From: Terriglobia bacterium
Lineage (GTDB): Bacteria > Acidobacteriota > Terriglobia > Bryobacterales > Bryobacteraceae
Reading direction: 5' to 3'
Length of the DNA stretch: 64,000 bases
NCBI GenBank assembly: GCA_020073265.1
Contig: JAIQFN010000054.1
Span: 17,712 to 81,711 of the forward strand
Part shown: piece by piece, positions 34,009 to 42,927 of the stretch
Numbering within the stretch: the stretch's first letter is position 1
Layout of the letters: every line of letters starts with the position of its first letter
Program-made: the position numbers and the translations under genes
Notes under the pieces: generated by a model
What the model saw: the letters and a program-made list of their open reading frames with translations, nothing else
Told to the model about the DNA's origin: nothing
Database searches by the model: none

Positions 34009-35976
34009 CTACTCGACCACCGGCAGCCAGACCGCGCTGGGTTTGTCCGAAGTGCGGAACACCGACTGCGTCGCCTTCACGTAATCCGCCGGCTTGGCAA
34101 AGAAAATATTCGGCACGAAGGTCTGCGGATTGCGATCGTACAGCGGAAACCAGCTCGACTGGATCTGCACCATGATGCGGTGGCCGGTTTCGAAGATGTG
34201 GTTGGTGGTCGGCAGCACGAAGCGATAGCGCTCTGGCTGGCCCGCCGGGATCGCCGATGGCCGCTCGAAACTCTCGCGATAGCGGCCGCGGAAGATGTCC
34301 ATCGAAACCGAAAGCTCGTAGCCGCCCAACTCCGGCTGGCGCGGAACCTCCTCGGGGAACACGTCGATCAGCTTGACCACCCAGTCGGAGTCGGTACCGG
34401 TGGTGGCGGCGTACAGATCGGCAATCGGGGCGCCGCTGATACGCACCGCGGACGTGAGCACCGGCGTCTGGTAAGTCAGCACATCGGTGCGGTCGGTCAC
34501 CGTGCGCTGATCGGTGACCAGCCACGTTCGCCAGCGCTCCGAATCGGAGAAGCGCACCGGACGCGGGAGGTAAGGCACGGGCTTCGAGGGATCAGAGACG
34601 TAGGAGTCCGCAGCCGCTCCCGAGGCGGACGGCCGGTCGAATCCCAAGCCGAAGTTGGCTTCGAGATACAGCGGCTTCATGGGCGATGCGCAGTGCTCTT
34701 CGCAGGCCAGCGGCCAAGTCTTCAAACGATCCCAGTGATTCTCGCCGGTATTGTAGATGAACACGGGCGGCGTGTCGGCCTTGGGTGCATCCGTCTTCAG
34801 GTACTGATCGAAAAACGGCTTCAGCACGTCGCGCCGGAACTCCAGCGCCGTGTCGCCCACCCACTTCAGCGGTCCTAAATTATATGCGTCGGCGCCCACC
34901 TGGCTGTGCCGCCAGGGACCCATCACCAGAAAATTGTGATCCGCCTGCCCTTTGGCTTTGAGGGCCAGGTAGCAGTGGATCGCGCCCCACATGTCCTCCT
35001 GATCCCACAAGCCTTGCAGCCACATGGTGGGGACCTGCGAAGGATGCTCGGCCACCAGCTTGTCCAGCGCCTGCCCCTGCCAGAAAGCGTCGTACGCGGG
35101 GTGCTCCATCATCTTCACTGCCCACGGCAACTGCTCGAGTCCGTGCAATCGAGCCCAGGCGCCGGCGGAAACGGCCTGGCGGAATGCTTCGTAGTCGTCG
35201 TAGGCGCTGCGATCGACGGGTTCGCCTTCGGCCCGCTTGGCAGTCTGGCCGGCGGTGTAGTCGAAATTGGACTGGCGGAATGCGCCGTAGTGAAACCAGT
35301 CGTCGCCCATCCAGCCATCGACCATGGGGCTTTCGGGTGCAGCGACCTTCAACGCCGGATGCGGGCCCAGCAGCGCCATCACCACGGTGAAGCCTTCATA
35401 AGAGGAGCCGATCATGCCGACGCGGCCGTTGGATTCGGGCGTGTTCTTCACCAGCCAGTCGATGGTGTCGTAGGCGTCGGTCACGTGGTCGGTGGCGGTG
35501 GGATTGAGCGGACCGCGCACCGGGCGCGTCATGACGTAGTCGCCTTCAGATTTGTATTTTCCGCGCACGTCCTGATACACGCGGATGTAGCCGGCGGCGA
35601 CGAACACGTCGTCGGCCGCGGACAGGATGGAGAGCATGTGCGTGCTGTGGGTGCGTTCGGTGCGGTTGGTGGCGTTATACGGCGTGCGAGTCAGGACGAT
35701 GGGCGCGTTGCGGGCGCCTTTGGGCACCACGATGACGGTGTACAGCCTCACTCCGTCGCGCATGGGGATCATGACTTCGCGCTTGACGAAGTCGCGCTCC
35801 GCGGTGGGGATGGTGAAGCCTTTGGGGATGTCGCTTCCGGCGCCAGTGCCGGTGTGATCCTGCGCGGTTGCGATGACCGCGAATGCGAGCGCGGCGGTTC
35901 CGATCAGGGTCCATCTGGTTTGCCTGCCACGCCACCCGCGATTCGCGAAGCGATCCTGCGTTTCAATAATCGCCAT
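34009..35976 (-). CDS. CocE/NonD-family hydrolase (X-Pro dipeptidyl-peptidase or acyl esterase type), exported
   Basis: A 655-residue serine hydrolase with an N-terminal signal or anchor (TLIGTAALAFAVIATAQ, about 23-39). The alpha/beta-hydrolase core has PMRDGVRLYTVIVVP, DVRGKYKSEGDY and the nucleophile elbow GSSYEGF with Ser192. The C-terminal third is the jelly-roll domain characteristic of the X-Pro dipeptidyl-peptidase/CocE family (RFSDSERWRTW; GHRIMVQIQSSWFPLYDRNP). Members cleave dipeptides after Pro, cocaine-type esters or beta-lactam acyl chains; the real substrate is unknown. It stands alone on the minus strand, 61 bases downstream of the M1 peptidase gene, so the two peptidases may form one transcript. 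Confidence 0.9.
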   Translation of the reverse strand: MAIIETQDRFANRGWRGRQTRWTLIGTAALAFAVIATAQDHTGTGAGSDIPKGFTIPTAERDFVKREVMIPMRDGVRLYTVIVVPKGARNAPIVLTRTPYNATNRTERTHSTHMLSILSAADDVFVAAGYIRVYQDVRGKYKSEGDYVMTRPVRGPLNPTATDHVTDAYDTIDWLVKNTPESNGRVGMIGSSYEGFTVVMALLGPHPALKVAAPESPMVDGWMGDDWFHYGAFRQSNFDYTAGQTAKRAEGEPVDRSAYDDYEAFRQAVSAGAWARLHGLEQLPWAVKMMEHPAYDAFWQGQALDKLVAEHPSQVPTMWLQGLWDQEDMWGAIHCYLALKAKGQADHNFLVMGPWRHSQVGADAYNLGPLKWVGDTALEFRRDVLKPFFDQYLKTDAPKADTPPVFIYNTGENHWDRLKTWPLACEEHCASPMKPLYLEANFGLGFDRPSASGAAADSYVSDPSKPVPYLPRPVRFSDSERWRTWLVTDQRTVTDRTDVLTYQTPVLTSAVRISGAPIADLYAATTGTDSDWVVKLIDVFPEEVPRQPELGGYELSVSMDIFRGRYRESFERPSAIPAGQPERYRFVLPTTNHIFETGHRIMVQIQSSWFPLYDRNPQTFVPNIFFAKPADYVKATQSVFRTSDKPSAVWLPVVE

Positions 35977-36037
35977 GTCACGATTCTAGCGGCTTTCCCG
36001 GCGTGCGATTGTCGCGGGGCGCCAAACGAGCGGCGTG

Positions 36038-38596
36038 TTAATTCCGCGCTTGCGCCTGCATCCGGCTGGCGCGGAACAGGTCGTCCGCCGACGCCAGCAC
36101 GGTCCAGCGCAGGCGTTGCGGAAGGTTCGGTTCACGGCTAAGAAAGTCGCGCACGATGGCCGCCGCTTCGGGCGATCGCTGGCCGTTCAGCGCGGCGTCC
36201 ATCCAGCGCTTGGGGAAAAAGATGTCGCCGGTGCGCTGGATCTCGGGCAGCAGCTCCAGACTGGGACGAAGGAAGCGGCGCTCGTCCCGGAGCGGGTGAT
36301 TGAGGTAGCGGAGCGAATCGAGCGCCCAGGGCTCGTGGCGGCGGTTTTGAGGATCGCGCAGCCGTTCAAAGGCCTGGGCGCGCACGGCCGGATCGCGGGA
36401 GAGCGCCGGCATGACGAATTCGAAGCGCGCCTTGCGGTCGGGATTCTGGGTTCGGGCGAGCTGCGCCGCCAGGATCTTTTCCGCATCCGGAACGCCGCGC
36501 ACCGCCAGTTCTAGCGCCATGCTGATCTCGTCGGTCTCAGAGAACGTCAGTCCTTCGATCTTTTCCTCGCGCCGCCAGACTCGCTCCAGCCACGCGAGGC
36601 CGTCCGGAGTCAGCGCTACGTCGCGGAATGCGCTGAACCAGGCGGATTTCTCACTCGGCGCTCGGGCGCGCGCGATGCCCTGGCGAAGCACAGCCTCGAT
36701 TTCGGTAGACCTGGCGACGCGATCCCGCGGCGTCAGAAAATTCCAGAACGCGTGCGACAGGTACGCCAGCACGCGCTGCACGTTCTGCTCGTCGGTCTCC
36801 TTGGGCAGCGCGCGGAGCGCCAGATCCAGGAACTGCGGCGGCGTCACTCGCGCCTCCAGCAGATTCTCCCAGACATCCACCCAAGCGCTGCCGCGAAGCA
36901 GGGCATCAGGAAGCTCCTCGAGGTGATCGAGGAGATAGCGCAGCGTCGCGCGATCCAGGAGGAACAGCCCATAGCCGAGACCTTCGCCGTTCGGGATCAC
37001 GTACAGAGGCCGCTCCAGGCCGCGCGCCTGGGCCACGCGGGTCACTGCGCCGTCCAGCGAGACCGGCAGTTGTTGAACGTGGTCCCGGTATCCGATGTCG
37101 ACCCGCAGAAGTTGCGGCCACACCAGACCGCGCCGCAGGGGATCGCGCCCGGTCAGCGTCAGTTGCGAGATTTCCCCGTCCGCGCCGATGCCGAGCGCGG
37201 TCGCGATCTCCGGCCGGCCGCGTTGCTCCACCCAGGCCCGGCTCCAGCGGGCGATGTTTCCGGGGCCGCGAGCGTCCAGGATCTCGACCAGGTCCAGCCA
37301 GGTGGCGTTCGCGAAAGAGTAGCGCCGCAGGTACTCGCGCAGGCCGTTGCGGAAGTTTTCCTCGCCGGTGATCATTTCGAGCTGGCGCATGGCGATGGGC
37401 GCCTTGTTATAGATGATGTCGCCGTACAGCGTGCCCGCCTCGTCCAGGTTGGCGAGTTGCTGGCGGATGGGATTGGATCCGGCCGTGCGATCCACCGAGT
37501 ACGCCGCCGGGTAGTGCTGCATCAGGAACGCGAGCTGATGATTCACTTGGGGGAAGGACGGGTTCACGATCTTGGCGGCCATGAAGTTGGCCATCACTTC
37601 CTTCATCCAGACATCGTTGAACCAGCGCATCGTCACCAAATCGCCGAACCACATGTGCGCGGTCTCGTGCGAGATGGTGCTGGCCCGGCCGAGCATCTGG
37701 TTCTGAGTGGCGGATTCGTCCAGCATCAGCGTGGAGGCGTTGTAGAGAATCGCGCCGGCGTGTTCCATGCCTCCGAACTGGAAGGAAGGAATCAGGACGA
37801 AGTCGAATTTGCCCCACGGATATTTTATGCCGGTGTATTCTTCCAGCCAGGCGAGGGCGTGCGCGTGCAGATCGAAGATCGCGTCCCGGTTGCGCGCCAC
37901 TTTTTTCGCGTCGGTCTCGCGGTGGAACATGCGGAAGGTCCGGCCGTTGCGCTGGGCCGTTTCGACCTGGAAGTTTCCGGCGGCGAACGCAAACAGGTAG
38001 GTTGGCAGAGGCTGTGTTTCGGCGAATCGGATCACCTGGCGCTGGGCGTCGGGAGCTGGCGCGGGCGGTCCCTCTTCGGCGCCATTTGCGACGGCCCGCC
38101 AATCGGAGGGGATTTCGAGCGTGAGCTTGTAACGGCCCTTGAGGTCGGGCTGATCGAAGCAGGGGAACGCGAGGCGGGCGCGAGCCGGCACGAACAGCGT
38201 GTACAGGAAGTCGGCGTTGCGGTTGAGCGATTCGTCTCCCGCGACGAATTCGATCGAGACCACGTTCTCACCGGCCTTGGTGGCCGCGGCGGGAACGATC
38301 AGGTGTCCATCCGCGAAGCCGGCGTCGACGGGCCGGCCGTCCACCCGAACTTCCGAGACGTGCTCCCGCGGCTGCTCGAAATCCAGGACAATCCGGTGAG
38401 GCGCAGTCAGCACGAACCGCACGGTCTCGCTCGCGCGGATGGCGTCGGAGCGCTCTCGTGGAATCTTAAAGGATAGATCGTAGCGCAGAGCTTGGATGAC
38501 GTGGGCGCGCTCGTTCGCCAGGCTTTCGGAAACGCCGCGTCCGGGTGACGGCGGAGCGGACGCAGCCCCCAGCAGCAGGGCCAGAGCAGTGATCAC
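36038..38596 (-). CDS. M1-family zinc aminopeptidase
   Basis: An 852-residue zinc aminopeptidase. Zinc ligands follow the gluzincin pattern: HETAH at 310-314 with Glu311 as base, and Glu333 in NDVWMKE, 19 residues on. The exopeptidase motif, GAMEN in most members, reads GGMEH at 276-280, as in some other bacterial M1 enzymes. A short signal or anchor (MITALALLLGAASA) suggests export. The N-terminal beta domain, the catalytic domain (to about 450) and the helical C-terminal domain are of normal size. It precedes the CocE/NonD gene on the same strand; both would process peptides outside the cytoplasm. Confidence 0.92.
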   Translation of the reverse strand: MITALALLLGAASAPPSPGRGVSESLANERAHVIQALRYDLSFKIPRERSDAIRASETVRFVLTAPHRIVLDFEQPREHVSEVRVDGRPVDAGFADGHLIVPAAATKAGENVVSIEFVAGDESLNRNADFLYTLFVPARARLAFPCFDQPDLKGRYKLTLEIPSDWRAVANGAEEGPPAPAPDAQRQVIRFAETQPLPTYLFAFAAGNFQVETAQRNGRTFRMFHRETDAKKVARNRDAIFDLHAHALAWLEEYTGIKYPWGKFDFVLIPSFQFGGMEHAGAILYNASTLMLDESATQNQMLGRASTISHETAHMWFGDLVTMRWFNDVWMKEVMANFMAAKIVNPSFPQVNHQLAFLMQHYPAAYSVDRTAGSNPIRQQLANLDEAGTLYGDIIYNKAPIAMRQLEMITGEENFRNGLREYLRRYSFANATWLDLVEILDARGPGNIARWSRAWVEQRGRPEIATALGIGADGEISQLTLTGRDPLRRGLVWPQLLRVDIGYRDHVQQLPVSLDGAVTRVAQARGLERPLYVIPNGEGLGYGLFLLDRATLRYLLDHLEELPDALLRGSAWVDVWENLLEARVTPPQFLDLALRALPKETDEQNVQRVLAYLSHAFWNFLTPRDRVARSTEIEAVLRQGIARARAPSEKSAWFSAFRDVALTPDGLAWLERVWRREEKIEGLTFSETDEISMALELAVRGVPDAEKILAAQLARTQNPDRKARFEFVMPALSRDPAVRAQAFERLRDPQNRRHEPWALDSLRYLNHPLRDERRFLRPSLELLPEIQRTGDIFFPKRWMDAALNGQRSPEAAAIVRDFLSREPNLPQRLRWTVLASADDLFRASRMQAQARN

Positions 38597-38767
38597 GTGT
38601 ACAACATAACAGACACCTGCTTCGGCTGCGTGCCGGCGGCGGACTCACGGCCAAACATGAGCCGCGAGGCCTGGCCAGGGGTCTCGAATTTCCTTCTAAG
38701 ATGCTGGTGAAACGTAGCCGATTTTCCGAATAACCTTAGTACCTATCTTGCCGTTGCCGTACCGCCG

Positions 38768-39442
38768 ATGAGCATTAATGCGAGGTCTGTCTTAGTGCCG
38801 CGTATCTCGGTGTTCGCCTGCGAATCACAACCCGTCACGGTGGAGGGACTGCAGAAGGTCCTGGCCGAGCATGAGGACTTTGAATTCGTCGGCGCGGTCT
38901 CTAAGGTCAGCGAAGCGATGGAAGCTTTCGGCCGTGTTCGCCCGGACATCGCCTTGATCGATCTGGCCGCCGGGCTGGCGCCCGCGCTTCGCCTGGTGGG
39001 TGGCTTGAAGACTGTCTCGCCCAAATCGCAGGGAGTGCTGTGGGTGGTGGATCTGCCCGAGCCGGAGGCTTTTCGGGCGTTGCAAGCGGGGACTCGCGGC
39101 ATCGTCAAAAAAACCTTGCCGGTTGCCAAGCTCATCGAATGCCTGCGCGAGGTTGGGCGCGGGAAAATCTGGATGGACGAGCCGCAGCCGGCTCCCGATT
39201 TCCTGCGCAACCGGGAGGCGTCGCGCCTGACGCCGCGCGAAAAACAGATTGTGGCCTTGATCTGCCGCGGCATGCGCAACAAGCAGATCGCCGAAAACCT
39301 GCACATCACGCCCGGAACCGTGAAGGTCCATCTGATGCATATCTTCGAAAAGACCGGGCTCAAGGACCGGCTGGCGCTGGCGGTGCGCGGTCGCGACCTG
39401 GTAGGGGCCGAACGCGGGCTGGAAGAGCCGGTCACCAGCTAA
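38768..39442 (+). CDS. LuxR-type response regulator with a degenerate receiver domain
   Basis: A 224-residue regulator. The receiver part has the phospho-acceptor-like Asp65 in IALIDLAAG and a Lys in GIVKKTL, but the paired acidic residues near the N-terminus that bind Mg are absent (the strand reads ISVFACES). The C-terminal helix-turn-helix is a good LuxR/FixJ type (LTPREKQIVALICRGMRNKQ, then GTVKVHLMHIFEKTGL). Loss of the acidic pocket suggests phosphorylation-independent control. No histidine kinase is adjacent. The gene is 70 bases upstream of a membrane protein and about 1.8 kb before the tad locus, so it may control surface structures. Confidence 0.88.
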   Translation: MSINARSVLVPRISVFACESQPVTVEGLQKVLAEHEDFEFVGAVSKVSEAMEAFGRVRPDIALIDLAAGLAPALRLVGGLKTVSPKSQGVLWVVDLPEPEAFRALQAGTRGIVKKTLPVAKLIECLREVGRGKIWMDEPQPAPDFLRNREASRLTPREKQIVALICRGMRNKQIAENLHITPGTVKVHLMHIFEKTGLKDRLALAVRGRDLVGAERGLEEPVTS

Positions 39443-39512
39443 AGAGGTCGCTCGCGAAGGCCGATCAAGCAAGGGGGTGCGAACACCCCGCTCGGCGCGA
39501 TAGGCGAATCCC

Positions 39513-41099
39513 TTGGCCTCTTCCACTCAGTCCGTTTGGCCTCCCGCGGCTGCACCTCCGGCGGCGGAGGCCGCTCCGTTCGGCTTAAGCCGGTGGGTGC
39601 GCGCGCTCACGCCTTCGTTCGCGGATTGTTTCTTCGTCGCGCTGCTGGCTTGGCTGTTCATTTGCGGCGCCAGCGGCTGGAAGTCGCTGCTGGGCGACGG
39701 CGACACGGGCTGGCACATCCGCACTGGTCAATATATATTGGCCCACCACAGCGTGCCGACGCGCGACCTGTTCTCGTTCTCCAAACCCGAGGCGCCCTGG
39801 TTCGCCTGGGAGTGGCTATCCGACGTGCTCTTTGCGGTGCTCTTCCGCATGGCCGGGTTGAAGGCGATCACCTTGTTTGCGGGGGCGTTGGTGGCGCTGT
39901 ATGCGACCGTCTTGCTGCGCTTTTCATTGTGGTTGGGAGCGAACGCGCTGGTGGCGGCCATGCTTTCGCTGGTCGCGGTGGGGGCGTCGTCCATGCACTT
40001 CCTGGCGCGTCCGCATCTGTTTACCTTGCTGGCGCTGCCGGGTTGCTTGTGGTTGCTCCAGGCCGACGCCCGCAGGAATACGCGCTGGGTGTGGTGGCTG
40101 ATTCCGATTACCGCGCTGTGGACCAATCTGCATGGCGGGTTCACGGTGTTCCTGGCTTGCCTGGCTCTGTTCACGCTCGGCAGCGCGATCGAAGCCTGGC
40201 TCGGGCGGCCGCGCTGGCCGCAGGTGGCGAGATTTGGCGCGCTGCTGGCGGGGTGCTCGCTGGCCTCGCTCGTCAACCCATATGGGATCCAGCTGCACTT
40301 GCATATCCTCGAATACCTGCGCGCCGACTGGATCAAGAACCTGATCCAGGAGTTTCAAGCGCCCACCTTCCGCTCCGAAGGGCAGCTTCAGTTCGAAGCG
40401 CTGTTGATCGTGGGCTTGGTGGTGACCGGTCTTTTGCTACGGAAACAGCGCGTGGCGGAGGCATTGTGCATTCTGTTCCTGGCGCATTCCTCGCTCATCA
40501 GCGTGCGGCATGCGCCGCTTTTCGCCGCCGTGGTTGCGCCGCTGATTGGAAGTGAGTTGAGCGCCTGGTGGAAGGCCTGGGCGGGGAATCTCCAGCGGAC
40601 GTCGGTGGTCCGTATCTTGCAGCAATTGGGCGAGGACCTGCAGCCGGTCTTTCGGCGCAACACCGTCTGGCCGCTGGTTGTGGTTTTGGTGCTGGCGGCG
40701 CTGGATGCTCCGCTCAAATGGCCGCGCGACTTTCCAAGTGAGGTGTTCCCGGTTCAGATGGTGCACGATCATTCCAAGCTGCTGGAGTCGGGCCGGCTGC
40801 TGACCACCGACCAGTGGGGCGACTACATTATCTATTGCTTGTACCCCCGGCAGAAGGTTTTTGTAGACGGCCGCAGCGACTTCTACGGCGAACGGCTGGG
40901 GCAGGACTACCTCCACTTACTCCAGGGGGCCTATGACTGGCGTGCTGTCTTAGAGCGCTATGGGTTTCAGGTAGCGCTTTTGCCGGTGGACCTGCCGTTA
41001 ACCGGTCTACTCAAAGCGGACCCGCATTGGCGGGTGGTGGCCGACGATCACCGGTCCATCCTGTTGACGCGCTTAAGTGTCCAAAACCTAGGCGACTAG
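39513..41099 (+). CDS. Polytopic membrane protein, GT-C/mannosyltransferase-like
   Basis: A 528-residue protein with about ten hydrophobic helices between 35 and 420 and a C-terminal soluble part. The first loop carries DGDTGWHIRTGQYIL followed by VPTRDLFSF and APWFAWEWLSDV, a pattern like the lipid-phosphosugar-dependent (GT-C, PMT-like) transferases, where the first loop Asp residues are catalytic. The C-terminal region has LTTDQWGDYIIYCLYP and FVDGRSDFYGE. A TTG start (39513) has no better alternative near. Its position between a LuxR regulator and the tad genes suggests a part in glycosylating or assembling surface structures; this is inference. Confidence 0.7.
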   Translation: MASSTQSVWPPAAAPPAAEAAPFGLSRWVRALTPSFADCFFVALLAWLFICGASGWKSLLGDGDTGWHIRTGQYILAHHSVPTRDLFSFSKPEAPWFAWEWLSDVLFAVLFRMAGLKAITLFAGALVALYATVLLRFSLWLGANALVAAMLSLVAVGASSMHFLARPHLFTLLALPGCLWLLQADARRNTRWVWWLIPITALWTNLHGGFTVFLACLALFTLGSAIEAWLGRPRWPQVARFGALLAGCSLASLVNPYGIQLHLHILEYLRADWIKNLIQEFQAPTFRSEGQLQFEALLIVGLVVTGLLLRKQRVAEALCILFLAHSSLISVRHAPLFAAVVAPLIGSELSAWWKAWAGNLQRTSVVRILQQLGEDLQPVFRRNTVWPLVVVLVLAALDAPLKWPRDFPSEVFPVQMVHDHSKLLESGRLLTTDQWGDYIIYCLYPRQKVFVDGRSDFYGERLGQDYLHLLQGAYDWRAVLERYGFQVALLPVDLPLTGLLKADPHWRVVADDHRSILLTRLSVQNLGD

Positions 41100-41205
41100 G
41101 TAAATCCACACCCACCCGTGCAGCCACCGTACTAAAGAAAATGCCGCGCCGAGCTAATGAAAACCTCCCAGTTGACCGAACTTATAGAGCAGGAGATCGG
41201 GAGGC

Positions 41206-41475
41206 ATGAGAAGCAACCAGAACCTGGCGGGTTCCAGCAACGGGCGGGTCGCGGGCAAGTTGGGCGTGTCCGGGATGCCGTTGGAATGGCTGGACGCGGG
41301 CAGTTGGCGACTACCCTCCGGGCAGGCGCTGGCGGAGTTTGCTCTGCAGGCCGGTTTCCTGGCGCCACTGTTGTTTCGTGCCGGGAGTTCGGAAGCGGAC
41401 GGAGCGCGAATTGGAACCTCCGGTGACGAGGCCGTTGGAAGCGGCAAGGATTTCGGAAGAGGGGGAAGCCGTTGA
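41206..41475 (+). CDS. Short TadE-like protein, probably a remnant, at the head of the tad locus
   Basis: An 89-residue frame with a good ribosome site (GGAGATCGGGAGG) and a stop (TGA) that overlaps the TTG start of the prepilin peptidase. The segment SGQALAEFALQAGFLAPLLF (38-57) resembles the TadE/TadG N-terminal pseudopilin motif (Gly, Ala, Glu-Phe-Ala, Pro-Leu-Leu). TadE proteins are normally 130-200 residues with a long C-terminal domain; here 30 residues of low complexity (Gly/Ser/Ala) follow, so the gene is either very short or broken. The overlapping longer frame in another phase (41157-41426) has no recognisable motif. Confidence 0.45.
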   Translation: MRSNQNLAGSSNGRVAGKLGVSGMPLEWLDAGSWRLPSGQALAEFALQAGFLAPLLFRAGSSEADGARIGTSGDEAVGSGKDFGRGGSR

Positions 41476-41969
41476 CGGCGCAGGCCTGGATTGCCGGAGT
41501 GGTAGGCATCGCCGCGATCGTCGACGATATGACGCGGCGGCGGATCTCCAATTGGATTCCCTGCCTGGCGTTCGGGTGCGGCCTGCTCCTGCATGTTTTG
41601 GAAGCCGGCTGGCGCGGCGCTGGTTCGGCCTTGCTCGGTACCGCGGCCGGAGCCGCCGTATTCCTGGTCTTCTATCTGGCCGGCGGAATGGGCGGAGGAG
41701 ATGTGAAGTTGATGGCCGGTTTTGGAGCAGTGTTGGGAACCAGCCGCCTGTTGGAAGCGGCCCTGTGGACCGCCGGATGCGGCGGGATCATGGCCGCGCT
41801 GGTGATCGCCGCCAGCTCTGTCCGCCGAGTTTGGCGGAGCCGGCGTGCCGCTCGAAGCGGGGCGGCGGAACTGGAACGGGAAAGCTCGGCAAGCAAACGA
41901 GTGGAAGCAATACCTTACGCTCCGGCCATTGCAGCCGGGGTTTGGTTGGCTCTGGTTCCAAAATCATGA
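41472..41969 (+). CDS. cpaA: Prepilin peptidase (CpaA/TadV)
   Basis: A 165-residue type IV leader peptidase of the short Tad type. It has the two aspartates of the aspartic A24 fold: Asp18/Asp19 in AIVDDMTRRRISNW after the first helix, and the GxGD-type GGGDVKLM with Asp77 before a further helix. It should remove the leader of the Flp pilin and pseudopilins. The start is a TTG overlapping the preceding stop (TTGA), so translation is coupled. In this locus it precedes cpaB, as in many actinobacterial and acidobacterial tad clusters. Confidence 0.9.
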   Translation: MTAQAWIAGVVGIAAIVDDMTRRRISNWIPCLAFGCGLLLHVLEAGWRGAGSALLGTAAGAAVFLVFYLAGGMGGGDVKLMAGFGAVLGTSRLLEAALWTAGCGGIMAALVIAASSVRRVWRSRRAARSGAAELERESSASKRVEAIPYAPAIAAGVWLALVPKS

Positions 41970-42022
41970 GCCGAGAATCGAAAGCGCTCGACCTACAGTG
42001 AGGACGGGCCGGAGAGAGAGAT

Positions 42023-42925
42023 ATGGATCGTAGATTTCTAACCGTGTTGGGAGTGAGCCTGCTGTTTGCGCTCGTGATCTCGAGCGTCTTTTATCAGATG
42101 ACCGCGCGAGCCGGCGCCGCCAAGAAGGCCGAGCCTCCCACTGACTTGCGGGATGTCGTCCTGGCTGCCAAGCCTCTGGCCGTAGGCATGACCCTGAAGC
42201 CGACCGACGTCAAAATGGGCAAGTTGCCTAGCTCCGGCTTCCCGAAAGGCGCATTCAGCAAGGCCGAAGAAGTAATCGACCGCCCGGTGGTCAGCAACGT
42301 TCTGATGGATGAGCCCATCCTGGAAGGACGGTTGGCTGCCCGTGGGAGCGGCATCGGCCTGGCACCCGTGATTCCGGTTGGAATGCGGGCCGTCACGGTG
42401 CGCGTCAACGACGTAAGCGGAATTTCAGGATTCGTCCTGCCCGGCATGCGGGTGGACATTCTGGTGACCGGCAACCCGCCGGCCGGTAACGGAACGGTGA
42501 CCGTGACCCCGCTGCAGAACATGCTGGTGCTGTCGGCCGGGACGGTCTTGCAGCCCGACAACAAGGGACAAGCGATCCAGGCCGCCACGGTGACGCTGCT
42601 GGCGAGTCCGGAGCAGGCCGAGATGTTGACGCTCGCGAACAACGAGGGCCGCATTCAACTGGTGCTGCGCAACGGCAGCGATCAGAACGTCGAAAAGATC
42701 CGAGGCAGCGAGGTAGCCGAGCTGTACGGCGCAGCGCCTTCCCACAAGAAGTCCGCTGAGGCTAGCTCAGCCCCGGTTCGGCCCAGGCCGAGGCCGCGGA
42801 CGGTCGAGACCGCAGTGGTTTCGGCGCCGCCGGCGCCACCGCCGCCACCGCCGCCGCCCGATCAGATCATCGTGATCCGGGGCACCCAAAAGACCGTGGA
42901 AGTAGTCGGAGCCGGGGGAAGATAA
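42023..42925 (+). CDS. cpaB: Flp pilus assembly protein CpaB/RcpC
   Basis: A 300-residue protein with an N-terminal transmembrane helix (LTVLGVSLLFALVISSVFY, about 6-24), then an SAF domain (VVLAAKPLAVGMTLKPTDV, about 46-64), and a CpaB core with GMRAVTVRVNDVSGISGFVLPGMRVDI, represented here by VRVNDVSGISGFVLPG. The C-terminus is a low-complexity Pro-rich hinge (about 271-280, PPPPPPPP) followed by IIVIRGTQKTVEVV. The SAF domain may bind glycan or help the secretin. It starts 53 bases after cpaA and ends 2 bases before the secretin. Confidence 0.92.
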   Translation: MDRRFLTVLGVSLLFALVISSVFYQMTARAGAAKKAEPPTDLRDVVLAAKPLAVGMTLKPTDVKMGKLPSSGFPKGAFSKAEEVIDRPVVSNVLMDEPILEGRLAARGSGIGLAPVIPVGMRAVTVRVNDVSGISGFVLPGMRVDILVTGNPPAGNGTVTVTPLQNMLVLSAGTVLQPDNKGQAIQAATVTLLASPEQAEMLTLANNEGRIQLVLRNGSDQNVEKIRGSEVAELYGAAPSHKKSAEASSAPVRPRPRPRTVETAVVSAPPAPPPPPPPPDQIIVIRGTQKTVEVVGAGGR

Positions 42926-42927
42926 CC

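Noticed and set aside
36752..38476. 574-residue frame on the plus strand
   Set aside because: Antisense shadow of the M1 peptidase gene; no start context or domain.
41157..41426. Overlapping 89-residue frame at the head of the tad locus
   Set aside because: No motif and no ribosome site; the 41206 frame has a TadE-like segment, a ribosome site and a coupled stop.
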